Assembly: GCF_937873615.1 (NCBI RefSeq)
Contig: NZ_CALMYP010000017.1
Coordinates: 227,877-291,876 of the forward strand
DNA from: an uncultured Paracoccus sp.
GTDB taxonomy: Bacteria; Pseudomonadota; Alphaproteobacteria; Rhodobacterales; Rhodobacteraceae
DNA: 64,000 bases
Direction of reading: 5' to 3'
Shown here one piece after another: positions 1-8,443 of this stretch (position 1 is the first letter of the stretch; every line of letters starts with the position of its first letter). Under the pieces are notes generated by a model. It searched no databases. It saw only the letters and a program-made list of their open reading frames with translations, and was not told the origin of the DNA. A program made the translations under genes and the position numbers.

Positions 1-386
1 GGATGGTGCGGATGAGCGCCGTGCCCGACATGCTCGGCGCGCCGATCGCGCATCTGCCGGCGAAGATCGCCGAGACACTGCGCCGGGCGGCGGATGAATG
101 GCAGCAATCGCTGTCGAACCGGCTGGATTTCCCGGAAACCCATCTGGTGCTGGGCGGCACGGCGCTGACCATGCGCAACCTGCCCGCCGCCGCCGGCGCC
201 TTCCGCACGGCGGTGACGCTGGACCCGCAGCGCGCCGAGGCCTGGGTGATGCTAGTCCGGCTGGAGGCAACGCTGAACGGGCGCGAAGCGGCGGAAAAAG
301 CCGTCGCCGATGGCCTTGCCGCCATTCCCGGCCAGCCCGATCTGGAAGCGATGAAGGCGGAACTCGACCAGCTTCCGGTTGAGTAA
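1..386 (+). CDS. C-terminal part of a TPR-repeat protein (5' end probably outside window)
   Basis: The readable 127 residues form at least one clear TPR-like helix pair (roughly residues 45-85, with the THLVLGGTALTMRNL and AGAFRTAVTLDP pattern) and a second repeat after it. An ATG lies at position 3, but the frame is open to the window edge and the first residues look like the middle of a helical repeat. I therefore read it as the tail of a longer protein. Its style (short HEAT-like stretch followed by TPRs) resembles the C-terminus of multihaem cytochrome c/TPR proteins; no haem motif is visible here, so that is inference only. It faces the sulfatase gene at 457-1962 and shares the terminator at 406-437 with it. 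Confidence 0.6.
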   Translation, partial: MVRMSAVPDMLGAPIAHLPAKIAETLRRAADEWQQSLSNRLDFPETHLVLGGTALTMRNLPAAAGAFRTAVTLDPQRAEAWVMLVRLEATLNGREAAEKAVADGLAAIPGQPDLEAMKAELDQLPVE

Positions 387-405
387 TCCCCCGATCCGGC
401 AAAGA

Positions 406-437
406 AAACGGGCCGCTGCACCGGCAGCGGCCCGTTT
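406..437. terminator. Bidirectional rho-independent terminator
   Basis: A perfect 14-bp inverted repeat (AAACGGGCCGCTGC and its complement) with a 4-base loop lies between two convergent genes. A/T-rich flanks on both sides suit termination in either direction. Confidence 0.8.
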
Positions 438-456
438 CCTTCATGTCACCCCGGAG

Positions 457-1962
457 TTACTGTTTCGGGGTGAAAGAGCCCGCTTCCTGACGCTGCGGAT
501 ATTCCTCGAAGGTCGCCATGAAATCGGCCACGACACCGCCGACCGGGCCGAAGGCCCACATCCGGCGCAGCTGCCATTCGTCGTAATGCGAGGAATCCGC
601 CGGCGCCGTCTCGAACGGATCGGCTTTCAGGTCGATCAGCAGCGGCGCTTTCAGCGGCACCTGACCACGGCGCCAGGCATCCATGCCCTCGTGTTCCTGA
701 ACGCTGAAATGCGCCTTCATCCGACCATAGCGGACCGCGCCAAGGCTGCCATCGTCGACGAAGGCGAAGAATTCCTGACGCGGCCAGTCGCCGGCATCGG
801 CGGCCCCGGTCAGGTTCGGCAGCAGGTTATAGCCGTCGATATGGACGTTGAAGCTTTTGTCGCCGGCCTGATAGCCGTCCAGCAGTTCCTGCTTGATATT
901 GCTGTCGCCCGCCGCCGCGATCAGGGTCGGGAACATATCTTCCAGCGACAGGATCTCGTTATTGACCTGCCCGCCTTCGATATGGCCCGGCCACTTGATC
1001 AGGAAGGGCACGCGGATGCCGCCTTCCCAGGTGGTCGCCTTCTCGCCCCGGAAGGGCGAGGTGCCGCCATCCGGCCAGGTGAATTTCTCGGCCCCGTTAT
1101 CGGTGGTGTAGATGACGATGGTGTTGTCCGCCGCGCCGATTTCGTCGAGCTTGTCGAGAAGCTGGCCGACCATGCCGTCATGCTCGACCATGCCATCGGC
1201 ATAGACCCCGAGGCCGGTCGCCCCGTTCGAGGCATCCTTCAGATGGGTGAAGATGTGCATCCGGGTGGTGTTATACCAGACGAACCACGGGGTATCGGCG
1301 TCTTCCTGACGCTGGATGAAGTCGATGGCGGCGGTCAGGAATTCTTCGTCCACCGTCTCCATCCGCTTCTTGGTCAGCGGGCCGGTATCCTCGATCTGGC
1401 CGTCCGCCGAGGACTTGATGACCCCGCGCGGACCGTATTTTTCGCGGAAGGCGGCATCCTTCGGATAGTCCGGGTTTTCCGGCTCTTCCTCGGCATTCAG
1501 GTGGTAGAGATTGCCGAAGAACTCGTCGAAGCCGTGATTGGTCGGCACGTATTCGTCGCGGTCGCCAAGGTGGTTCTTGCCGAACTGGCCGGTGGCATAG
1601 CCCATCGGCTTGAGGATCTCGGCAATGGTCGGATCCTCGGGCTGCAGACCCAGCGGATCGCCGGGCATACCGATCTTCAGAAGGCCGGTGCGCTTGGGCG
1701 ACTGGCCGGTGATGAAGGCGGCCCGTCCGGCGGTGCAGCTTTGCTGGCCGTAAGCGTCGGTAAAGCGGATCCCGTCTTCGGCGATGCTGTCGATATTGGG
1801 CGTGCGATAGCCCATCATGCCGCTGTTATAGGCACTGGTGTTGAACCAGCCGATATCGTCGCCCATGATGACAAGGATATTCGGCTTCTCCGCCGCGTCC
1901 TGCGCCATGGCCATGCCCGAGGCCATGACCAGCACCAATGTGCATCCCAGTTGTCGGAACAT
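457..1962 (-). CDS. Periplasmic arylsulfatase-family sulfatase (paralogue 1)
   Basis: A 501-residue type I sulfatase, predicted to hydrolyse sulfate esters in the periplasm. Residues 1-21 are a Sec signal peptide ending AMAQ. The metal-binding start of the fold is PNILVIMGDDIG (residues 27-38), and the formylglycine site is CTAGR with Cys76, matching the C-x-A-x-R core recognised by formylglycine-generating enzyme. The GTSPFRGEKATTWEGGIRVP and IKWPGH blocks of the family are also present. The ATG at 1962 has a good AGGAG. It is divergent from, and clearly paralogous to, the sulfatase at 2293-3873. The natural substrate cannot be read from sequence. No formylglycine-generating enzyme gene is in the window, so activation would depend on one elsewhere. 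Confidence 0.9.
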   Translation of the reverse strand: MFRQLGCTLVLVMASGMAMAQDAAEKPNILVIMGDDIGWFNTSAYNSGMMGYRTPNIDSIAEDGIRFTDAYGQQSCTAGRAAFITGQSPKRTGLLKIGMPGDPLGLQPEDPTIAEILKPMGYATGQFGKNHLGDRDEYVPTNHGFDEFFGNLYHLNAEEEPENPDYPKDAAFREKYGPRGVIKSSADGQIEDTGPLTKKRMETVDEEFLTAAIDFIQRQEDADTPWFVWYNTTRMHIFTHLKDASNGATGLGVYADGMVEHDGMVGQLLDKLDEIGAADNTIVIYTTDNGAEKFTWPDGGTSPFRGEKATTWEGGIRVPFLIKWPGHIEGGQVNNEILSLEDMFPTLIAAAGDSNIKQELLDGYQAGDKSFNVHIDGYNLLPNLTGAADAGDWPRQEFFAFVDDGSLGAVRYGRMKAHFSVQEHEGMDAWRRGQVPLKAPLLIDLKADPFETAPADSSHYDEWQLRRMWAFGPVGGVVADFMATFEEYPQRQEAGSFTPKQ

Positions 1963-1998
1963 CTATGCTTCTCCTGAAATGAAAACGAGTTGCGAGAC

Positions 1999-2004
1999 AT
2001 TATA
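1999..2004 (-). promoter_or_regulatory. Probable -10 element for sulfatase paralogue 1
   Basis: A perfect TATAAT on the minus strand, inside CTATAATG, lies about 37 bases before the ATG at 1962. That predicts a leader of about 30 bases carrying the AGGAG site. No convincing -35 hexamer is seen at 16-18 bp, so the promoter may need an activator. Confidence 0.5.
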
Positions 2005-2238
2005 GCATATCCCGGCAGCATGAACGGTTAACAACGTCCCGCCTCGAACCGAATTTGTCGCCGCGCATCCGTTTCTGCACGAACCGTGGCGAATAACGGC
2101 GACATGCCAACGAAAAAATGGCTGGCAATGGACAAAAGCCGCGACTTCCGCGCGACCGCTTTCAGGACGGCGAAGAAGATTGAAGCCAAACGCGACAATT
2201 TTGCGCATTTTCGGCAGAGCCGATAGCGCCCTTCGGTT

Positions 2239-2257
2239 GAACAGTGTTAGACTGTTC
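2239..2257. promoter_or_regulatory. Inverted repeat upstream of sulfatase paralogue 2
   Basis: GAACAGT-GTTAG-ACTGTTC is a perfect 7+5+7 dyad, 35 bases before the second sulfatase start. It lies in the 330-base divergent intergenic region that otherwise shows no gene. It could be an operator or a leader hairpin; the binding protein is unknown. Confidence 0.4.
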
Positions 2258-2292
2258 TCGCAGAATCAATTTCTTAACCGGGAGAAACAGAC

Positions 2293-3873
2293 ATGTTTCG
2301 CTTAGCAAGCTGCACATTGGTAATGGTAACGATTTCAGGCCTGGCCATGGCGCAGGACGCACCGGCTACTTCGGAAGGTAGCGCCACACAGCCCAACATC
2401 CTTGTCATCATGGGCGACGATATCGGTCAGGGCAATATTTCAGCCTATACCAGGGGGCTGATGGGCTATACCACGCCCAATATCGACAGCATCGCCAATG
2501 ACGGTGCGATCTTCACCGATTACTATGCCGAGCAAAGCTGCACCGCCGGCCGCTCGACCTTCATTACCGGCCAGTCGACCTTCCGCACCGGCCTGTCCAA
2601 GGTCGGTCTTCCGGGTGCCAATGCCGGGCTTCAGGATGTCGACGTGACCCTGGCCTCGGCGTTGAAGGATCATGGCTATGCCACCGGTCAGTTCGGCAAG
2701 AACCACCTCGGCGACCGCGACGAATTCCTGCCGATCAATCACGGCTTCGACGAGTTCTTCGGCAACCTCTATCACCTCAATGCCGAGGAAGAGCCGGAGA
2801 ACTTCAACTATCCGCAGGACCCCGCCTTCCGCGAGCAGTTCGGCCCGCGCGGCGTCATCAAGGCGTCTGCCGATGGCCAGATCGAGGATACCGGCCCGCT
2901 GACCCGCAAGCGGATGGAAACCGTCGACGACGAGACCTCGGCTGCGGCCATCGACTTCATGAAGCGTCAGGTCGATGCCGGCACGCCCTTCTTCGTCTGG
3001 ATGAACACCACCCGGATGCACTTCCGCACCCATGTCCGCGACGAACATCGCAGCGAGCCCGGCCTGAGCGCGCGGACCGAATATGCCGATGGCATGGTCG
3101 AACATGACAACCTGATCGGCACGCTGCTGCAATCGCTGGACGATATGGGCGTCGCCGACAATACCATCGTCGTCTACACCACCGATAACGGGCCGCACCA
3201 GAACTCCTGGCCGGATGCGGGCACCACCCCCTTCCGCAGCGAGAAGAACACCAGCTGGGAAGGCGCCTACCGCGTTCCGGCGATGATCAAATGGCCGGGC
3301 CATATCGAGCCGGGTTCGGTCGCCAATGACATCATGTCGGGCCTCGACTGGTTCCCGACGCTGCTGGCCGCCGTCGGCGATACCGACATCAAGGACCGGC
3401 TGCTGACCGGCACCACCATCGACGGCAAGGAATACAAGAACCACCTCGACGGGTATAACCAGTTGCCCTACCTGACCGGCGAACAGCCCGAGGGCGCCCG
3501 TAACGAGTTCTTCTATTTCAACGACGATGGCGAAATCGTCGCGCTGCGTTACGAGAACTGGAAGATCGTCTTCGCCGAACAGCGCATGAAAGGCACCATG
3601 GCCGTCTGGGCCGAGCCCTTCACCAAGCTGCGCGTGCCGAAGCTGTTCGACCTGCGCTCGGACCCGTACGAGCGCGCCGATATCACCTCGAACACCTATT
3701 GGGACTGGATCCTCGATCACTCCTATATCGTGGCCCCGGCCAGCGTCGAAGTCGGCAAGTTCCTGGCAACCTTCGAGGAATTCCCGCCGGCTCAGCGCCC
3801 GGACAGCTTCTCGATCGACCAGGTCCAGGAAGAGATCAACAAGTCGCTTGAGAACATGGCCGGCGGCCAGTGA
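2293..3873 (+). CDS. Periplasmic arylsulfatase-family sulfatase (paralogue 2)
   Basis: A 526-residue sulfatase with a signal peptide (residues 1-21, ending AMAQ). The metal-binding segment PNILVIMGDDIG is at residues 34-45 and the formylglycine motif is CTAGR with Cys83. It shares long blocks with the sulfatase at 457-1962, such as YATGQFGKNHLGDRDE and FFGNLYHLNAEEEPEN, so the two arose by duplication and then became divergently arranged. Start chosen at the ATG after GGGAG. It is followed by a hairpin at 3924-3952 and then by the HAD/MoxR operon on the same strand, so transcription may or may not continue. Substrate unknown; a choline-sulfatase or alkyl-ester activity cannot be distinguished by eye. 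Confidence 0.9.
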   Translation: MFRLASCTLVMVTISGLAMAQDAPATSEGSATQPNILVIMGDDIGQGNISAYTRGLMGYTTPNIDSIANDGAIFTDYYAEQSCTAGRSTFITGQSTFRTGLSKVGLPGANAGLQDVDVTLASALKDHGYATGQFGKNHLGDRDEFLPINHGFDEFFGNLYHLNAEEEPENFNYPQDPAFREQFGPRGVIKASADGQIEDTGPLTRKRMETVDDETSAAAIDFMKRQVDAGTPFFVWMNTTRMHFRTHVRDEHRSEPGLSARTEYADGMVEHDNLIGTLLQSLDDMGVADNTIVVYTTDNGPHQNSWPDAGTTPFRSEKNTSWEGAYRVPAMIKWPGHIEPGSVANDIMSGLDWFPTLLAAVGDTDIKDRLLTGTTIDGKEYKNHLDGYNQLPYLTGEQPEGARNEFFYFNDDGEIVALRYENWKIVFAEQRMKGTMAVWAEPFTKLRVPKLFDLRSDPYERADITSNTYWDWILDHSYIVAPASVEVGKFLATFEEFPPAQRPDSFSIDQVQEEINKSLENMAGGQ

Positions 3874-3923
3874 CGGCGCAATCGGGGGGCTGCTTCTGGG
3901 CCGCCCCTCGTTCATCATGATCG

Positions 3924-3960
3924 CGCATCCCGGCCCTTGCAACCGGGATGCGTCTTCCTT
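3924..3960 (+). terminator. Hairpin terminator after sulfatase 2
   Basis: CGCATCCCGG and its exact complement form a 10-bp stem with a 9-base loop, followed by TCTTCCTTT. It probably attenuates transcription between the sulfatase and the downstream operon. Confidence 0.6.
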
Positions 3961-3974
3961 TGATCGGAGCGGCC

Positions 3975-4973
3975 ATGTTCATCGCAAAATCCATTCTTCC
4001 CGCCCTTGCCCTTCCCGCCCTTGCCCTCGCCGGCCTTGCCCTGCCGGCCTTTGCCGATCCGCTGCCCTCGTGGAATGACGGCGCGGCAAAAACGGCGATC
4101 ATCGACTTTGTCGAAAGCGTGACCGACCCGGCGTCGGAACAGTTCGTCCCCGAGGCCGACCGCATCGCCACCTTCGACAATGACGGCACCCTCTGGGCCG
4201 AACAGCCGCTTTACTTTCAGGGTCTCTACGCGCTCGACGTGCTCAAGGCGAAGGCCGAGACCGATCCCTCGATCCTCGACAGCGACGCGCTGAAAGCCGC
4301 CGCTGCGGGCGATGTGGATGGCGTGATGGCCGGCGGGATGGAGGGGCTGCTTTCCGTCCTCAATGTGTCTCATTCCGGCATGACGGTCGAGGATTTTCAG
4401 GATGATGCCGCCGCATGGGTGTCCACGGCGACGCATCCGACCAAGGGCATGACCTATGCCGACATGACCTATCAGCCGATGCTGGAACTGCTCGGCTATC
4501 TGCGGGACGAAGGTTTTTCGACCTATATCGTCTCGGGCGGCGGGGTGCATTTCATCCGCGCCATCTCGGAAGATGCCTATGGCATTCCGCCCCAGCAGGT
4601 CGTCGGCACCGAGGGCAACACGAAGTATGAAGAGCTGGACGGCAAGCCGGTGCTGATGAAGCATGGCGGCGTCAGCTTCATCGACGACAAGGACGGCAAG
4701 CCGGTGGGCATCGACCGCCATATCGGCAAGCGCCCGATCTTCGTCGCCGGCAATTCCGACGGCGATTTCGCCATGCTGGAATATGCCTTTGCCGGCGAGG
4801 GGCCGCATTTCGGCCTGATCGTTCATCACACTGATGCCGACCGCGAATTCGCCTATGACCGCGACAGCCATGTCGGCGCGCTGGATCGCGGGCTGGACGA
4901 GGCGGCGGCCCGCGGCTGGCTGCTGGTCGACATGAAGAACGACTGGGCGCGCGTCTGGTCGGGCGGGCAGTAA
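3975..4973 (+). CDS. Periplasmic HAD-family phosphatase
   Basis: A 332-residue haloacid dehalogenase-superfamily protein with a cleavable signal peptide (residues 1-27, a run of Leu/Ala ending AFA). Motif I is DNDGT at residues 68-72 (nucleophile Asp68, acid/base Asp70), motif II lies in YIVSGGG, and motif IV is GNSDGDFAML. It should be a periplasmic phosphomonoesterase or phosphotransferase. I chose the ATG at 3975 rather than one 27 bases upstream because GGAGC precedes it and the signal peptide starts there. The stop is only 3 bases from the MoxR start, so it is the first gene of the MoxR/VWA operon. The link to sulfatases suggests it acts on the same class of organic ester, but the substrate is unknown. 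Confidence 0.8.
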   Translation: MFIAKSILPALALPALALAGLALPAFADPLPSWNDGAAKTAIIDFVESVTDPASEQFVPEADRIATFDNDGTLWAEQPLYFQGLYALDVLKAKAETDPSILDSDALKAAAAGDVDGVMAGGMEGLLSVLNVSHSGMTVEDFQDDAAAWVSTATHPTKGMTYADMTYQPMLELLGYLRDEGFSTYIVSGGGVHFIRAISEDAYGIPPQQVVGTEGNTKYEELDGKPVLMKHGGVSFIDDKDGKPVGIDRHIGKRPIFVAGNSDGDFAMLEYAFAGEGPHFGLIVHHTDADREFAYDRDSHVGALDRGLDEAAARGWLLVDMKNDWARVWSGGQ

Positions 4974-4976
4974 GCC

Positions 4977-5984
4977 ATGGCCGAGACGGACACCAGCGAC
5001 ACCCGCGCCCGGATCGAGGATCTGCGCAGCCGCATGGGCGGCTCGATCATTGGGCAGCGCGAGGTGATCGAGCGCCTCATCATCGGCCTTCTGGCCAATG
5101 GCAACCTGCTGGTCGAAGGCATGCCCGGCCTCGCGAAAACCCGCGCGATCAAGGCCCTGGCGAAGAATGTCGATGCCAGTTTCAGCCGCATCCAGTTCAC
5201 GCCCGACCTTCTGCCCTCGGACGTGACCGGGACCGAGGTCCTCTATAAATCCGGGGACGAGACCGAGTTCCGCTTCTCGCCCGGACCGATCTTCGCCAAT
5301 ATCGTGCTGGCGGACGAGATCAACCGCGCCCCCGCCAAGGTGCAGGCGGCGCTGCTGGAGGCGATGGAGGAACGTCAGGTCACCGTCGCCGGCAAGACCC
5401 ACCGGATGGAACCGCTGTTCATGGTCATGGCGACCCAGAACCCGGTCGAGCAGGAAGGCACCTATCCCCTGCCCGAGGCGCAGATGGACCGTTTCCTGAT
5501 GCATGTGAACATCACCTACCCACCGGTCGAGGACGAGGTCGAGGTGATCCGCCTTGTCCGGGGCGAAGAAATCGCGGCCATCCATGAACGCGACGGCGCC
5601 CCCGCCGCCGAACCGCCGGCGCCGATCCCGCAGGATGTGGTCTTCGCCGCCCGGCGCGAGATCGCGGCGATCCAGGTCGCCCCGGCGGTCGAACGCTACA
5701 TGGCCGATCTGGTCAACGCGACCCGCATCCCGACCCAGTTCGGCGAGGATCTGAAACGCTGGATCGAGATCGGCGTTTCGCCCCGCGCCTCGCTGGCGCT
5801 GGATCGCTGCGGGCGCGCCCATGCCTGGCTGAAGGGCCGCGACTATCTCGACCCCGAGGATGTGCGCGCGGTGCTGCCCGACGTGTTCCGCCACCGCCTC
5901 GCGCTCAGCTTCGAGGCGCAGGGCGAGGGCATCGCCCCCGATCAGGTCAGCGCCGAGATCGTGAGGCAGGTCGCCCTGACCTGA
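4977..5984 (+). CDS. MoxR-family AAA+ ATPase
   Basis: A 335-residue MoxR ATPase. Walker A is GMPGLAKT (residues 48-55), Walker B is IVLADEINR, sensor 1 lies in MATQNPVEQEGTYPLPEAQ, and the C-terminal lid domain is complete. MoxR proteins act as cytoplasmic chaperone ATPases that work with VWA proteins to insert metals or assemble enzyme complexes (methanol dehydrogenase activation in Paracoccus is the classic case). It is followed by DUF58, DUF4381, two VWA proteins and BatD in the usual MoxR/Bat order. The particular client is unknown; the two adjacent sulfatases and the HAD phosphatase are the obvious candidates by position. Confidence 0.93.
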   Translation: MAETDTSDTRARIEDLRSRMGGSIIGQREVIERLIIGLLANGNLLVEGMPGLAKTRAIKALAKNVDASFSRIQFTPDLLPSDVTGTEVLYKSGDETEFRFSPGPIFANIVLADEINRAPAKVQAALLEAMEERQVTVAGKTHRMEPLFMVMATQNPVEQEGTYPLPEAQMDRFLMHVNITYPPVEDEVEVIRLVRGEEIAAIHERDGAPAAEPPAPIPQDVVFAARREIAAIQVAPAVERYMADLVNATRIPTQFGEDLKRWIEIGVSPRASLALDRCGRAHAWLKGRDYLDPEDVRAVLPDVFRHRLALSFEAQGEGIAPDQVSAEIVRQVALT

Positions 5985-5991
5985 CCCGCCC

Positions 5992-6978
5992 ATGAAGGAC
6001 CAGGCCGCCCGCATCCGCACCGGAACCGCCACGCCCGTCCCCCCATCGGGCAGCAGCGACCCGCGAATCGGCGTCGACCTGTCGCATCTGCGCCGGCTGG
6101 AGGCGCGGGCCAAGCGCATCAGCTTCCTGCCGCGCCAGCCCTCGGGCAGCGTGCTGAACGGTCGCCATGCCTCGCGCCTGCGCGGGCGCGGCCTGAATTT
6201 CGAGGAATTGCGCGACTACCTGCCCGCCGACGACATCCGCAGCATCGACTGGAAGGTGACGGCGCGCACCGGCACCCCCCATGTCCGCGTCTATACCGAG
6301 GAACGCGACCGCCCGACGCTGATCGTGGTCGATCAGCGCATGTCGATGTTCTTCGGCTCGGTCCTGAACATGAAATCGGTGACGGCGGCGGAATGCGCGG
6401 CGCTTGCCGCCTTCCGCATCTTCGATCAGGGCGACCGGGTCGGCGGCATCGTCTTCGGCGATCAGATGCTGGCCGAGATCCGGCCCGCCCGCTCGCGCCA
6501 CGCGCTGACCTCGTTCCTGACCGCGCTTGCCGATGCCAACGGGCTGCTGCACGCCGACGCCCCCCCGGTCGCGCCGATCGGCATGAACCGGGTGCTGCAA
6601 TCGGTGGCGCGGCTGGCCCCGCGCAATCATCTGGTGCTGGTCTTCAGCGATTTCGACATTGTCGACGACACCACAGAACGCCTGATCGCCGGGCTGTCGC
6701 GGCGCAACGATCTGGTTCTGGGGCTGGTCTGGGACCCGTTCTCGCAACAGATCCCCGCCGGGCAAAGGCTGGTCGTCTCGGACGGGCAGCTACAGGCCGA
6801 GATCGACACCGGCGATCAGAAGACCTTTCGCGCGATCAGCGATTTCTCGACCGGGCGGCTGGCCGAGATCCGGGACTGGCAGCGCCGCTTCGGCATCCCG
6901 GTCCTGCCGCTCAGCGCGGCCGAGGACAGCGTGACCCAGATGCGCCGGCTGATGGGGCTGGCGGGGGCGCGGCGCTGA
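5992..6978 (+). CDS. DUF58 domain protein of the MoxR/Bat operon
   Basis: A 328-residue cytoplasmic protein with the DUF58 signature (GLNFEELRDYLPADDIRSID, then WKVTARTG, around residues 67-95). It continues into a VWA-like fold: LIVVDQRMSMFF replaces a canonical DxSxS, and LVLVFSDFDIVDD is the later strand. Proteins of this family always sit beside MoxR and probably couple the ATPase to the membrane VWA partners. It starts 8 bases after moxR and overlaps the next gene by one base (TGATG). Confidence 0.88.
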   Translation: MKDQAARIRTGTATPVPPSGSSDPRIGVDLSHLRRLEARAKRISFLPRQPSGSVLNGRHASRLRGRGLNFEELRDYLPADDIRSIDWKVTARTGTPHVRVYTEERDRPTLIVVDQRMSMFFGSVLNMKSVTAAECAALAAFRIFDQGDRVGGIVFGDQMLAEIRPARSRHALTSFLTALADANGLLHADAPPVAPIGMNRVLQSVARLAPRNHLVLVFSDFDIVDDTTERLIAGLSRRNDLVLGLVWDPFSQQIPAGQRLVVSDGQLQAEIDTGDQKTFRAISDFSTGRLAEIRDWQRRFGIPVLPLSAAEDSVTQMRRLMGLAGARR

Positions 6979-7460
6979 TGGAACAGGATGCGGCCCAGCC
7001 GGTCGACAATGACAGCCTGATCGGGCTGATCGAGCAGCTGACCGAACCGGCCGAGCCGCCGCCGATCCCGATGATCCCGCAGACCTGGGGCTGGGCGGTG
7101 CTGGCGGCACTTGTGCTGGCAGCGCTTGCCCATGCCGTCCGGCGCTGGATCCGCCACCGCCGCGCCAATGCCTATCGCCGCGCCGCGCTCGCAATGCTGG
7201 ACGGCGCCGGCGACGATCCGGCCCGCCTTGCCGCGATCCTGCGCCGCACCGCACTTGCCGCCTATCCGCGCGTCACGGTGGCCTCGCTCAGCGGGCAGGA
7301 ATGGCTGCAATTCCTTGACGCGCAGGTGGGCGGCACGGCCTTCTCGACCGGCGCGGGGCGCGGGCTGGCGCGCGAGCCTTACCGCCCGAATGGCCCCGAC
7401 CCGCAGCTTCGCCCGCTGGTCGCCGACTGGATCCGCAAGCATCGCGGGGGGCCGGCATGA
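6978..7460 (+). CDS. DUF4381 membrane protein
   Basis: A 160-residue protein with one membrane segment (about residues 36-57) followed by an Arg-rich cytoplasmic stretch and a soluble C-terminal domain. That layout and its position between DUF58 and BatA match DUF4381. It probably anchors or bridges the VWA/MoxR complex. The start ATG overlaps the DUF58 stop by one base and the stop overlaps the next start (ATGA), so translation is coupled on both sides. Confidence 0.8.
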   Translation: MEQDAAQPVDNDSLIGLIEQLTEPAEPPPIPMIPQTWGWAVLAALVLAALAHAVRRWIRHRRANAYRRAALAMLDGAGDDPARLAAILRRTALAAYPRVTVASLSGQEWLQFLDAQVGGTAFSTGAGRGLAREPYRPNGPDPQLRPLVADWIRKHRGGPA

Positions 7461-8443
7461 TCTCGCTCGGCTTTCCATGGGCCTTGCTGGCCCTGCCCCT
7501 GCCGCTGCTGATCTGGTGGCTGGTGCCGCCGCACAAGCAGCAGGTTCCGGCGCTGCGTTCGCCCTTCTTTCGCCGCGTCGTCGATGTCAGCGGTGCCAGT
7601 GCCGCCGAGGGCGCCGTGGTCATGCGGCGCGGGCGGATGCAGATGGCCGCCGCCCTGCTGGTCTGGCTGCTGCTGATCCTGGCCATGGCCCGGCCCGAAC
7701 GCGTCGGCGCGCCCATCGAACAGCAGCGCGCGGCGCGCGACGTGGTGCTCTCCATCGACATTTCCGGCTCGATGGATGCGAAGGATTTCCACGCCCCCGA
7801 TGGATCGGTTCAGCAGCGCCTGCAGGGTGTGCGTCAGGTGGTGGACGGCTTCATCGCCGGGCGCGACGGCGACCGGATGGGACTGATCGTCTTCGGTTCC
7901 CGCGCCTATGTGCAATCGCCGCTGACCACCGATCTGCGCACCATCCGCGACCTTCTGGACCAGACCGAGGTCGGCATGGCCGGCCCCCATACCGCGCTTG
8001 GCGATTCCATCGGCCTTGCCATCCGCACCTTCGAAGCCAGCGAGATCGAACAGCGCCTGCTGATCCTTCTGTCCGACGGCACCGATACCGCCAGCCGGAT
8101 GAGCCCGCTGAACGCCGCCGAGATCGCCCGTGACCGCGAGATCGAGATCTATACCATCGGCGTCGGCAACCCCGATGCCACCGGCGAAGAAAAGGTGGAC
8201 CTGCAGACGCTTGAGGACATCGCCGGCCGCACCGGCGGGCGTTATTTCTATGCCGAGGATCAGGCCGGGCTGGAGGAGGTTTATCGGCGCATCGACGCCC
8301 TCGCCCCGCGGGTGACGGAAACGCTGTCCTATCGGCCCCGGCAGGCATTGGCATGGCTGCCGCTGCTGCTGGCGGCACTGATCGGAACGCTGTCGACCGG
8401 GCTGCTGGCGCTGCGCAACCGTCGCGAAAGGGCGCGGGCATGA
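7457..8443 (+). CDS. BatA-like VWA membrane protein
   Basis: A 328-residue protein with membrane segments near residues 5-23 and 62-78 and at the C-terminus, and a VWA domain between them. The metal-ion-dependent adhesion site is intact: D101-I-S103-G-S105, with Thr and Asp ligands later in LTTDLRT and LLSDGTDT. BatA proteins expose the VWA domain to the periplasm and act with MoxR in enzyme assembly or stress tolerance. Coupled by 4-base overlaps with both neighbours. Confidence 0.88.
   Translation: MISLGFPWALLALPLPLLIWWLVPPHKQQVPALRSPFFRRVVDVSGASAAEGAVVMRRGRMQMAAALLVWLLLILAMARPERVGAPIEQQRAARDVVLSIDISGSMDAKDFHAPDGSVQQRLQGVRQVVDGFIAGRDGDRMGLIVFGSRAYVQSPLTTDLRTIRDLLDQTEVGMAGPHTALGDSIGLAIRTFEASEIEQRLLILLSDGTDTASRMSPLNAAEIARDREIEIYTIGVGNPDATGEEKVDLQTLEDIAGRTGGRYFYAEDQAGLEEVYRRIDALAPRVTETLSYRPRQALAWLPLLLAALIGTLSTGLLALRNRRERARA

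Noticed and set aside
379-1977. Long open frame on the + strand opposite the first sulfatase
   Set aside because: It is the antisense reading of a clear sulfatase, with no domain, signal or ribosome site. Such frames are common in GC-rich DNA.
3915-6119. 734-codon open frame opposite the HAD and MoxR genes
   Set aside because: No recognisable domain, and the opposite strand encodes motif-perfect HAD and MoxR proteins.
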